Below, piece after piece: positions 10,368 to 22,900 of a DNA stretch of 64,000 nt. The position numbers were made by a program, and so were the translations under genes. Source of the DNA: Strigamia acuminata. Taxonomy: Eukaryota > Arthropoda > Chilopoda > Geophilomorpha > Linotaeniidae. The notes under the pieces are model-generated. The model was not told the origin of the DNA. It saw nothing but the letters and a program-made list of their open reading frames with translations, and did no database searches. How positions within the stretch are numbered: the first letter of the stretch is position 1; each line of letters opens with the position of its first letter. The DNA is taken from positions 1-64,000 of the forward strand of contig CASHSZ010000030.1 of NCBI GenBank assembly GCA_949358305.1. Reading direction: 5' to 3'.

Positions 10368-13300
10368 ATGGCTCGATTACTGTGGCGAAAAGTTGTTTTT
10401 GTAACTTTTTCTATGGCAGTGTTCGTCACGTTTGCTTTGTACAAAATTACTAATGACATTTCATTTCGTGCAGATACAACTTACGCATTGAAAAATTTTC
10501 GGGTAAGATACAAATTCATTAGGGCTAATTGCATTCGAAAAGTGGGTTAAATGCGCGGGACAAAATGGCACTACAAGCAAATAATTTACCAGCATCCTTA
10601 GAACCTAAAAAAACATAATAAAATATAAATGCGCCATAGATGTTGTACGTATGTTCCAACGCAGTGGGCGTGCGAGCAGCATTTAAACAACAAAACACGT
10701 TTTCGGATACAGCTAGACATTTTTATTCATCACAAAACTTATTAATCACATCTTTTAAAAATTAAATTAGGTCCGTACGGTCGGATGTAAAATACCAGAT
10801 TATCTTCCCTTTGATGCATCTGTTCGCCATCTGTTTCGACCAGTTAGACTTCTTGTTTGTCCTGGGCCACCATCTTTAGTAAATTTTAATCAAACTCATA
10901 TCACCATTCACAAAAAGGATGTTGAAGAACGTTATAACGGCAGTTTTCAATGTTACCGTAGGAGTATAAGAAAAAAGGATGAAGAAAGTGATGACACGTA
11001 TAAATAAATATAATTTTATCTATTTTATAACGAGAACCGTTTAGTGCTCATCATTTGCCATGATTTCTTCACTCCCAAAATTTCGGGACCCATAAAGGTA
11101 CAAGTGTATTGATTGATGCCCCCCTGAATGTTAAACTGCAGACTGATTTTTATTTAAAGTTGTGTACAGTTTAACATTTTATTATATCAATCAACAAAAA
11201 ACATGAGCCAGCATGATGAGTTTCTCAGCTGATTCTCACGGACCCTTCAAGGAGTGGCTTGTTTAAATTGTGTGAATCTTTTTTTTTTTTTTCTAATTCT
11301 AGATATGAATTTGGTAACGCAACAATGATTGACGGAACAGTCAGAGTCGAAAACGAGTTTCTCAAAATTGAATGCACATCATCTGATAGTAATAATACGT
11401 ACTCCGAATATGTTCCGTTTATACAGGTAAGTTTGCACTGAAGCAGATTGGAAATGGATGCTTTGACGTTAAGATGGTGTGGTGTATTGTCACCACAAGA
11501 AATGGTTTAGATTGTTTTTATCTGAGGATGGATTCATTTGCTAGCAATACAATGAATGAGGCCATCGTGGAGCTTTCATATTTTTTGGCCAGGCAATATA
11601 CAATAAAGGATTACTCTTTTGTTAGTAAAAAGTAACAATGCACGTTCACTCTGAAGCTAGGTTCACACTTGTGTTCACACTAGGGGCGACGCAACGCACC
11701 GCAAGGAAAAATTAGTCAAACGCAATGCAGAGTCTGTTCACGCTGTTAATGTTGCGCCAGGCCAATCAGATGTTTTCAATGAAACTGGAATTGGATCTAG
11801 TTCTATAACTACTGTAGTCCCAGAATCCGAAAATGGCGGCCTGTTCGCATGTCGCAAAGTCTCGCCAACCAGATGTGAATCGACGAGAGTTAAAGTGATT
11901 GGTTGGTCGCAAGACCTTTCCTTGCGTTGCGTCGCTTACTTCAACTCGGAGTTGAAGCAGGAATTGTCGTCAACGTCAAGTTTTCTTGCGTTGCGTTTAG
12001 TGTGAACACAAGGGTGAACATAGCTGTAGTACAAGTAGTGAAATGGAGCAGTTGGAGAACTAGAAATCTTTGTCTGTCTGACTTCTTTGAGATTGATTCC
12101 ATTTCTTGGGCAGGATAAGGAACAGAACTTTTCTTGAAAAGTAAAATTCAGTATTTCACTTTTGCAGAAACTTAATAATTGTAATAGCATTGTTCAGAAA
12201 AATATTGAAAAAAAAATATATACCTGTGTATTCTAAAATTTAGCACAAAAATTAAACAAAGACTTTTTCTCCTTGTTCACACCAGATAAAACCAGACGTG
12301 GAAAAACGCTGTGACGAGAAATTCGAAAAATGGAGCCAAAAAACCAAAAATCTAATACGAGAAAGACTAAGCGTGACATTTGTCGGAATTGACTCGGTGT
12401 CACGTCTCAACTTGATCCGCCAAATGCCCAACACATACAACTTGCTAAAGAACAACACAAACACAATCGAGTTACAAGGCTTCGTTAAACTGGCCGACAA
12501 CACATTGGTTAACGTAATACCACTGCTGACAGGACTTTACACTGAGGAATGTTGGAACGAAACATTGCAGTCATCATTTGACTACTTAAACATCATCTGG
12601 AAGAACTTCAGTGACAAAGGTTACCGAACATTTTACGCGGAAGACTATCCTTCCATTTCAGCATTCAACTACAATAAACGAGGTTTCTACAAACAACCAA
12701 CAGATTACTACATGAGACCGTTCCACTTGGCAGTCGAAGATGACTCAAATGTGAATAAGGTAGAGCCGAATTGCCACAATAACCGGCCGGAAATAAACGT
12801 CACTCTGCAATGGTTAATGGATTTCTTAACGACTTTTAAGACAAAGCCCACGTTTGCCTTTCTGTTCAACTCACGCTTGTCCCATGGTGGTATTAACGAT
12901 GTGGGCCGTGGCGATCATTTGTACCACGATTTCCTTCGAGAATACGGCAGAAACCTTCTCGACCGCAACTCCATTCTGGTAACCTTCAGTGATCACGGAA
13001 CCCGCTTCGGCGAAATCCGGAACACGTACGTAGGAAAGCTGGAAGAAAGGATGCCCTTTGTTTTCCTCACATTCCCTCCGTGGTTCCGGGAGAAATATCC
13101 CAAACTTTGGCGAAATCTTCGAGTCAACCAGAACAGATTGACCACTTTCTTCGACTTGCACGAAACGCTCAAACAAATCCTCGGCTTTACGGGCGAAGAC
13201 GTAGAAGCGGACGTCCGCAATCGGGGATTAAGTCTTTTCTCGGAGATTCCCCCGGAACGAACTTGCGAGGATGCCACCATCTTGCCTCATTGGTGCACTT

Positions 13301-13722
13301 GCAACGAGAAGAAAGCGGTGGCGCTCACCGATCCCCGAGTTCTAAATTCGGCGCAATTGATGGTCGCGGAAATCAATAAAGAGTTGTCCGGTCAGGAGAA
13401 ATGTGCACGTTTGTCGGTGGACGAGATTCGGGATGCTCGAGCGAGCGGATTAAGTGAGGAAATCTTACGGTTTCAAGACAGCGTGAATGATGTGATTGAT
13501 CGCGTGGTGATATACGGCGACAAATTGCCAAGTGTGTGGGATTTTCTCGTGACAATTTTGGTGAAACCGAGCGGTGCAGTTTTCGAGGGCACGGTTAGGT
13601 ATTTTGAGGCTACGGACAAGTATGCGTTATCCGGAGATGTCAGCAGAATTAACGTGTATGGAAATCAATCGCATTGTGTTACCGGTCCGCATTTGAAGAA
13701 ATATTGTTACTGCATTTACTAA
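10368..13722 (+). CDS. DUF229 family type II membrane protein, copy A
   Basis: Four coding exons by consensus splice sites and matching phases: 10368-10502, 10771-10997, 11303-11426, 12286-13722; 640 residues. Residues about 7-26 form a signal anchor (RKVVFVTFSMAVFVTFALYK), so the bulk is likely lumenal or extracellular. The large last exon carries the DUF229 (Pfam PF02995) domain, which has the alkaline phosphatase/sulfatase-like fold: GIDSVSRLN near residue 196 and SDHG near 397 fit metal and nucleophile positions, with several Asn-X-Ser/Thr sites. The family has no established substrate. Compared with copy B, the middle motif reads SHGG where B has THDG, so a conserved Asp appears lost here. 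A poly(A) signal lies at 13818. Frames on the other strand are shadows. The splice at 10997 uses GTATAA, the weakest of the set, but copy B agrees. Confidence 0.9.
11655..12025. mobile_element. Foldback MITE in intron 3 of gene A
   Basis: The ends are inverted: AGCTAGGTTCACACTTGTGT at the left, and ACACAAGGGTGAACATAGCT at the right. The inner GCGACGCAACGCA/CTTGCGTTGCG segments also pair. The homologous element lies in intron 3 of gene B (18191-31902), so it predates the tandem duplication. It contains no coding sequence. Confidence 0.75.
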
Positions 13723-16548
13723 ATCTACTGTAGATGACTTTAAAATGTTTTATGATTGAGCTAACAATGCGTGGCTTAAAGTGGGCATTTTGATTTATTG
13801 AGTGAGATAAATGAAAAAATAAAGCAGAATTCTTACCTATATTGTCACGATTAATTCTGGATGGAATAATTAATACTAAAAATACCGCGCAAAAGCTAAT
13901 TTGGCGCAATAGGATTGGGCAAAGTTCGTAGATTCTCCTAAACAGTTGTCTCTTTCAAGTGTGGACATCCGGAGACTCAGAGAACCTAAACTCGCGTTTG
14001 ACTAACATTATTTATATTAGACAGTTTCTCACTTAAAGTTGGGTGTTGTAGGCGTAAAATGATGAGATGCGTAATGATATTAACCTCAGGGTGGAGAGGG
14101 ATATCCTGAGCAGTGAATAATATAAAATAAGTGGCATGAAATTAACGCAATAGGGTTAAATGGAAGAGAGCGTTTGTTAAAGGCGCAAATCATAAGTGGA
14201 CTAAATCTAATGTTAACTAGAGAGGAGTAATGTTACTCAGTAGAAAGCAAGAGAAGAAGTGGTTTTTGTTAAGATGGATGAAAAGAGGAAGACTTGGTCA
14301 TGTGACTGGTCAGATTAACTTGGGTCAAGGGGTGAAAGGTAGAAATGAAGATCCTATTGTTGAGAATAATCATATGCGCATCATCTCGATTGCGCATCAA
14401 TTAAACGAAAGATGAGTAAGACAGATGAGTCAGTGAAAATAGATAAACTGGAAAAATATTATAGAGAATAAGACTGGGTCAGTTTAAATAAAAAGCGAGT
14501 GGGTAGGCCTGCCCATGACAAAATAATGTCGATTGAATTCATACGAATCTAGTCTGGGGCATGCACATCAGTAACAGGCTTTGAAAGGTTCGAGGAATTG
14601 TAATTTTTCCGGTTAATGCGAATTCAACGAAATATAATGGCTGCCCTATTTTGGCTTGCTATTTCGTTGCTAAACTTATTTAATCGCTTCCGATTGTTCC
14701 ATTAGGGAAGATCTCCAGCCAAGGCTACTTGAATACCATAAGGTTGCGCTATCTGGCGAAAAAATAACAATTTTGTGGCGTCACAGATTTTTAAATTAAA
14801 TTTAATTAAATTAAATTAAATTTTATTTTATGTTAACTTAAAATTTGAGTATTAACTCTCTGTATTAAATATCTTTAGCAATCTGATATATATATATTGT
14901 AGGACTTTTTAATACGTTGCTAGGCCCTCTGATGACGTCACGATTTTCGACCAATGACGGCAAAATATCCAAGTTGCACCCCCTGATCTCCAACAATGGT
15001 CGCACTAAACCTGGTACTCTATGACATCATAACTTCGAATGCTGTAATTACGTCATCTTAAAAACTCGAGGTTTTTGCTGTTCATTTTGATTTGCACCTT
15101 GCACTATGTGTTGTCGTGAAATAAATTGAAGACTAAATATCTTGTATTATTAGCGGTTTGTACGTAATAACTAGCACCAGTATTGTTTGCAGTAAAAGCC
15201 AAAATGGCACTCAACAGCCAAACATAAATTATTTTCCTTTTTGTGGCCGCACAACAATGGTACATGCTTGGTTTATTCCTCTAGCAAAGCCTATAGAAAC
15301 TCCTCTTGTCGTTGGAGTGCTGCCACAGCATTTCGTAACAATGCTTTGAACATTTTAAAATTTTGTCCTTTTGGGTGTTTTTTTTCCTTTTTTTTTATTT
15401 ATTAATTTTTAACTTATTTTCAATACTATTTTTGTGTCTTCAGCCAGCCTTAAATTTTGGACTAAATTGACGGTGCTCTTCAACTTTGTAATTTTGCTGT
15501 GCGATAGCTACAATAGTTGTGTATCCATATGGCTTGACACAGCAGATCACAACTTACGTCACTTTAACACACTGACCAATGGTCTCGAGGTCAGCCCTGG
15601 AGTGGTACAGAGAAGATGAGAAAGTTGAGTTGGAGAAACCAGCGAGAGCAGCCAAACAACATGCTATCCTGCCTGCAACTTTCAAACTGCAGGAGCTTCA
15701 GGAATCTTTGCAACCAGAAGTGACTAAGCTTAATGCATCTCTACCCAAAACCACCACAACGTTGATCTATTTCACTGGTGTAGGGACACAAAAAAGTAGC
15801 TCATAACACCAAAATTGTACTCGAACTCCAGACATTGTGATCGATTAACAACAGTTGTTTCATTGTCAAAGGAATAGAACTACTTTTCCACACAGTACAC
15901 AGTTAGGCGTAAACAGGCTGAAATAGATCAACGTTGTGGTGGTTTTGTGTATAACAGAATTATTAACGCAGGACAGCAAGTTCTCTGCTCAGAATGCGCT
16001 CACCTCACCTTAACTGGGTGAAACAAAGCATAACAAATCAAACTAAACCCTACACAGACGATACATTCAAAATTTCAATGCTATTCGAACTATTGGCCAC
16101 GGAATCAACACAGGGATTCCTTAAGCGCCTGCAGTTTGTAAATGTGCTTGAAGTTCATCTGCAGAATGAGCGTTTTTGGTTGTATCCACCAGGTAGTGCA
16201 AAAACTTACTGCAATGTTGTAAGAAATTGACATTTAAATGATGTCATACAATCGCCTTCACATCACAGCGCAGTTCAAACACCGCTGTAAAATCAAATGA
16301 AAAATGTAATTAAACAAAATCAAAATTTAGTTTGGCTTCAAACAAAATTTAAATTTTATTCACATCTCACCTTATAATATTGAAAAACAATACTTAAGCT
16401 TATTTAGATGTTACAACCGGGACTTCCAACCGCCCAACGCTTTGGACAAACGGTGGCCAATTAAATATCTCCCAAGAACCATAACTCAGGCGCGATCAAC
16501 TTTGCGCGTAAAATTTGTTAATTTAATTCTATCAAAATAGGATTTTGT
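13723..16548. other. 3' flank of gene A, duplicated downstream of gene B
   Basis: The AATAAA at 13818-13823 is probably the gene A poly(A) signal. Segments at about 14520-14690, 15000-15530 and 15530-16400 recur after gene B at 33730-33960, 33940-34480 and 36545-37460, defining the duplicated unit. The extra piece 13850-14515 has no obvious B counterpart. Short frames here are not conserved as protein between copies. The junction of the two units lies near 16440-16548. Confidence 0.7.
15747..15946. repeat. 28-bp perfect inverted repeat with 144-nt spacer
   Basis: 15747-15774 (AAAACCACCACAACGTTGAT plus CTATTTCA) is the exact reverse complement of 15919-15946. The copy after gene B keeps both arms (from about 36766 and about 36950). 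It is either a MITE end pair or a transcribed hairpin. Confidence 0.75.
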
Positions 16549-16922
16549 GACAGTACTAACCACGGAAAACGATACACAAGAGGCTAGAAAAAAATCTGAA
16601 ACAGGATTGTGTACAAAATAAATACGACAGATGAACAAGAAATAAAAATTTTTAATTTTGCTTTGAATTGTTTTTGTGAATATTACCCTCTGTTCCCTTT
16701 AGTGGAATGTTCCACAGTAAACTGTTTACTTTTGATAGCTTTTAATAAGGACATTTAATCGAAAAATCCCCCCCCCCCCCGTGTTTTTATGTAATCTATT
16801 TTTGTAATCTTATCGTAATATTGATAACTACCCTAGCGGCAGTTGTTTTGTTTCCAGCAAATATCATCAAGTTTTTACACTTCAGACAATTCAGTTCAGG
16901 TTGCTTTTTTTAATAAGAACGA

Positions 16923-19900
16923 ATGGCTCGATTACGCTTACGGCGGAAAGTCGTTTTTGTAACGTTTTCTATGACAGTGTTCGTCACGTTTGCTTTGTAC
17001 AAAATTACTAATGACATTTCATTTCGTGCAAATGCACCTTCCAGTTTGAATAGATTTCTGGTAAGATACAAATTCATTAGGGCTAATTGCATTCGAAATG
17101 CGCGAGACAAAATGGCACTACAAGCAAATAATTTACCAGCATCCTTAGAACCTAAAAAAACATAATAAAATATAAATGCGCCATAGATGTTGTACGTGTG
17201 TTCCAACGCAGTGGGCGTGCGAGCAGCATTTAAACAACAAAACATACACGTTTTCGGATACAGCTAGACATTTTTATTCATCACAAAACTTATTAATCAC
17301 ATCTTTTAAAAATTAAATTAGGTCCACACGGCCGGATGTAAAATACCAGATTATAATCCCTTTGATGCATCAGTTCGCCATCTGTTTCGACCAGTTAGAC
17401 CTCTTGTTTGTCCTGGACCACCATCTTTAGTGATTTTTAATCAAACTCATATCACCATTCAAAAGAAGGATGTTGAAAAACGTTATTATTACGGCAATTT
17501 TCAATGTTACCGTAGGAGTATAAGAAAAAAGGATGAAGAAAGTGATGACACGTATAAATAAATATAATTTTATCTATTTTATAACGAGAACCGTTTAGTG
17601 CTCATCATTTGCCATGATTTCTTCACTCCCAAAATTTCGGGACCCATAAAGGTACAAGTGTATTGATTGATGCCCCCCTGAATGTTAAACTGCAGACTGA
17701 TTTTTATTTAAAGTTGTGTACAGTTTGACATTTTATTATATCAATCAACTAAAAAACATGAGCCAGGATGATGAGTTTCTCAGCTGATTCTCACGGACCC
17801 TTTAAATTATGTGAATCTTTTTCTTTTCTTTCTAATTCTAGATATGAATTTGGGAACGCAATAATGATTGACGGAACAGTCAGAGTCGAAGACGAGTTTC
17901 TCAAAATTGAATGCACATCTGATAGTAATAATAAGTACACCGAATTTGTTCCGTTTATACAGGTAAGTTTGCACTGAAGCAGATTGGAAATGGATGCTTT
18001 GACGTTAAGATGCTGTGGTGTATTGTCATCACAAAAAATGATTTACATTGTTTTTATCTGAGGATGGATTCATTTGTTAGCAATACAATTAATGAAGCCA
18101 TCATGGAGCTTCCATATTTTTTGGCCAGGTAATATGCAATAAAGGATTACTCTTTTGTTACTAAAAAGTAACAATGCACGTTCACTCTGAAGCTAGGTTC
18201 ACACTTGTGTTCACACTAGGGGCGACACAACGCACCGCAAGGAAAAATTAGTCAAACGCAACGCAGAGTCTGTTCACACCGTTGGGCAGGTGTGAACATT
18301 GCTGAAACAATTGATGTTGCGTCTGGCCAATCAGATGTTTTCAATGAAACCTGGAATTGTATCTAGTTCTAGAACTACTGTAGTTCCAGAATACGAAAAT
18401 GGCGGCCTATTTGCATGTGGCAAAGTCTTGCCAACCAGACGTGAATCGACGAGAGTTGGAGTCGATCGTGATTGGTTGGCCGCAAGACCTTTTCCTAGGT
18501 ACCCGTTCCAACGGCGAATCACCTAATGGCGAATTTTAGGCGAATTTTGAAAATTCGCAATTGGAAAGGTATTTGACGTTCCAATGGCGAATCTGGGCAA
18601 ATTCGCCATTGGAAACGTGTGTATTGAAATTCGCCATTGGAAACGTTATTTGCGTTTCCAATGGCAAATCTGTGGGCGTCATCTACTGCGACTCCCAATT
18701 CCTAAGAAGGGCTAACAAGGGGGGGCTGCGCGAACCTAACCTTACTGGTTTTTCGATCCAAAACCATTTTTTTGCGTCGGCTTGTCGCGGCAGATTCCTC
18801 CTGTGGCTAATTTCTACCAATTCGCCATTAGAAAGGTCCAAATACGTTACCAATTGTGGTGACCTCAAATATTCCTATTTGAGTGCGCACCATATTTCCA
18901 AATTGTCTTATAAACATATTCAACAAACTTATATGTTTTGTTTCAATGTAAATTGAAATAAAACATACATTAATAAAATATAAAACAAGACACAATATTA
19001 CCCAAATAATATTGTGTTTTGCAGCAAGTTTTGGCCCAGCAACAGCGTCAACCAATCGCGCTGCAGCGTGCATTGCTTTGATGATGCTGCTAGGCGTGTG
19101 CCTGGGCGGAGCATCCCTTCCCCTCGCGCGTGCCCGGCTCGATTGTTGCACACGACCCGAAGGCGGCCGTGTGTGATCTTCATGCAACTCGTCATCTGCG
19201 CAGCTTTTCTGAGCAGATTTAGAAGTGAGCCAAACGGTTTTGGCCCACTCTTCCCGCACTCTTGATTCCACCTCCAAACTGTTCACAACCGTGTCAAACT
19301 TCTGCCAAAACTGCAAAGTGTGATCTGTGATTCTTGGACGAATTGAGTTTCATCGCTGGTCTGTACCCACTGTACGGAATAGCAACTTTCTAGCTTGAAT
19401 TACTACGAGTAATTTAAGCCATTTCTGTGTGTGAAACTAACATCGAGTTTACTCTGTTAGTTTGAAGGCTTTGTGTCGAGTTTAACTCCACAAGGCGAAT
19501 TGTGTTAAGACGGATTGTTACGTCGAGCTTGCTCCGTAATAATCAAATCGCTGTGTGCAAGACGTATTCTCGTGTTGAGCTTGCTCCGCGAGGATTTTTA
19601 GTATATTTTAGCAAAGTATTTTAGCGTCGAGTTTACTCCGCTAAAATCCCGCGCTCACACGACGCCATCGACGCCATTTTGGAGCCAACGGTCAACTGTG
19701 AGTGTCCAAGTACGAAGAGAAACCAGATCGACCCAGTCATTACACTTATTATTTCGCATTATATTCGGGTGTATTTAAAACGATTAAAACAATCTAATTT
19801 TTCCTTTACTCTGTGTAAAATCATTCCCCTAGACAACCATTTGGCCACAGAGTAGAAGTCCTGTACGGCATCTCACCGACGATTGCTTATTAAATTTATA

Positions 19901-22900
19901 TAATTTAATAAGTAAAAACCCGGATCGCCGCACTTGGGGGCCCGTCCGGGATTGTTTTGATTATTAAAATCCGATTTTTGCGAAAAAATCCTTTATTTCC
20001 ATTGTTCTTTTTCAATTTGACAAAATGGCGACGCCAATGCAAATTGTAAAACGACAACGAGGTCGACCAAGCACTCAGAAACGAGCAGCGACGGTTTTGC
20101 CGGCTCTCGAGCCTGAAATGCTTATGGAGAAAATTATTTCTGAAGAAATAACACCAGTTCCAGATCCGAAACAACTTAAGGATGCTGAAAATGAAGTTGC
20201 TAGAGCATTAAGCGCTTCAAGTGCGAGTTCTAACGACCAAGAACTCCCGCCACTTCCACTGGAGGAAGTGGAAAATACGTTACGTGAAATGGAAAGTGAA
20301 TCGTCTCACGAATCACCTCCTCGCATGACCATGTTGGATGCTTTGAGAAATCAAGCACGCCAAGATGGCGCCCAAATAACGGACGACATGACGGTGGAAG
20401 AGATTCATCGCGCCATGATACGACTTCACACTGACCGAGCCGTTTCAAATTTACAATTTGAAATGGAACGAAAAGAAGCTGAGCTTCAACAACAAAAAGC
20501 GGAGGTTGAGCTTCAACACATGGAACTCAATCGACAAAATGAGGAATTTCTAGCCCAAAAAGCTAGAGAATACAGATTAAAAGGTGAAGTGGAAGATCTT
20601 TCTAAAATGAATACTAGAAATGAACTTTCAATTCGCTCACACCAAGAGGCGCGAAGACAGCTCGAGCTTACCAAAAGTAAGCTGGAGCAGAAAAATAAAG
20701 AATTGATTGATTTGGCAGACCACTACCAACGCAATCATAATCAACTAGTGAGATATGCTGCTGAATTAGACACACGTGCTAAAACACAGCGTACTCGCGA
20801 AAGCAAAATAGCTAAGCGTGAAGACGAGATTTTCCACTCGCTGGATCAACCCAGTACGAGCGGACAAGTCAAGTCTAGCGGCCCTGCTAAGCGATTACAA
20901 CCAGAATCGCAAAATCAAATAAACGAGAATGAAATTCTCCGAGCTGATTTGTTACGCGCTCAAGAAGAGCTTGCAGAAATGAAAGACCGTTTGCAAGCAA
21001 GAAATTATACTGACCAATTGGTGCAACCAGAAATGGCTGCGCCAACTGTCCCTATTTTGACTCCCGAAACAATAACAATTTCTGTTGTTTCAGAGTTAAG
21101 TAGCCAATCTGGATTATCGAGTGATGACGACCAACGTTCGCGTCGTCGCCATCGCTCAAAAAGAAAACGTCCTTCAGATTCTGAGGAACGGAGAGCTGAT
21201 CGCAATCCGCTCCCTGGTAATCGAAACCCTATTTTTCACAACAGTGACCGACTGTTGGGGATAGTAGACGATCGAAATAGACAGCATGAAACTGGTATTC
21301 ATGTTACTCGAACGATACCACTGACTCAACAGCAAGACTCGTCAAAAAGAAGTCGACGAGACACCAATCCAACACGCGAACCGCCGGACGGACATGAAAG
21401 CCCGCCAGGTGGGGGTCAGTATAGAAGAAATCCACCAGATGGAGGAAATCCAGATGGACATGGAGATGGACCACCTGGAGGTGGACGTCGACCGCCCGAC
21501 GATGACGGCGACCCACCCGACCCACCTGAAACACCACATTTTAACACGCCTTCAAATTCACAATCTGATTCAAGGTCGGATTCTGATGTGAATGCGCAAC
21601 AAGAACGCGATAATCGACATCGATCTCATCGACGTCGACATCGAGGCCATTCTTCTCGGCGTAATACACATTATTACACTGCTGAAGAAATTGATCGATT
21701 ATTAGCTGATCGTCGATCTTCCGATCGATCTGACGCTACTGCCGATAATGCTGATATTGCATTACGACAAAAAATTGCACAATATACTGCCAACAACTGG
21801 ACTCACGATCTAGTTGATGAAAGAACTATTAGATGGGATCACATCAAACCCGCTTTATTCGATGGAGAATGGGAAGCTGGATCCACTCTTTTAGATGAAG
21901 TGTTACGAATTTCAAGGTTGAATGGCATTGCATGTCACACTGCTTTGAAAAGAGTAGTACCAAAAGCTCTTATAGATCGAGCTGAGAAATGGTTTTATTC
22001 TAAACAATTTCAAAACTGGAATCACTTTGTAGAGGAATTCATGACTGAATATGGGGAGTCAAGTGAAGACTTACTACAAATGTGGGATAATCTTTCTCAA
22101 AATAAAGGCGAAAGTCTTCGCTCTTATTTAAGAAGGACTGAGGATTTATTGGTCACTCTCCCTTATACAATGGGAGATGCAGCCATTGATCGTCAATTCC
22201 GACGTGGATTGACAGATTATTCAAAAAATGTTCTACTTTCAGTACGAGCACCTTATCCGGGTGGTTTCGCTGAATTAGCCAAATTTATGCGAGCCAATCA
22301 AATAAGGATTGACGAAAATTATAAAGCTTATCTACCAGCTGATGAAAAAGTTGCGTACGCTAAGCGACAGCAACGGAGAAAGGAATTAGCAAAAGACACA
22401 CGCTTTGCTAACACCCCTCTTTTGCAACCCCCAAAACGAGGAGATTTTTTGGCAGAGACTGCTAAGGAATCTAAAAAGGGATCGGATGGGAAAAATCCAC
22501 ATCCAACCCCTAAAGCTCACTTAGCCGAAGTGACTGAAATGGAAACTGCTTCTGAACCAGAGAAATCTGACTCGGAACCAGAAAGCGAGGCTGCAGCTGC
22601 TTTATTAGCCCGTAATAACGCAGTAGCTCGAAAATTTGGACCAAAGATGGCGCCTAAAAACGTTACTTTTGGTTCACCAAAGACAGACGCGCTCAGTAGA
22701 TCGAAGTCGCCGACCCCTAAAAAGGACGAAGCCAAACGTTCAAGTTCGCCTTCGCCAAAAGTCGCGAAATCGCCTGCTACTGACCCGTGTAATATTTGTA
22801 AAAAATTGGGACATTGGGCTAAAGAATGTCCTGATAGGAAATCGAGCAAAGACAAGATCATTGAGGAGTTCGAAAAATCGATGAAATCAATCGGCGAGCT

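Noticed and set aside
18828-19316. Long minus-strand frame in the gypsy LTR (repeated at 30552-31067) with a hydrophobic segment
   Set aside because: The two copies are identical LTRs, so they are not independent evidence. Composition is low-complexity Ser/Arg/Ala and no promoter or homology is visible.
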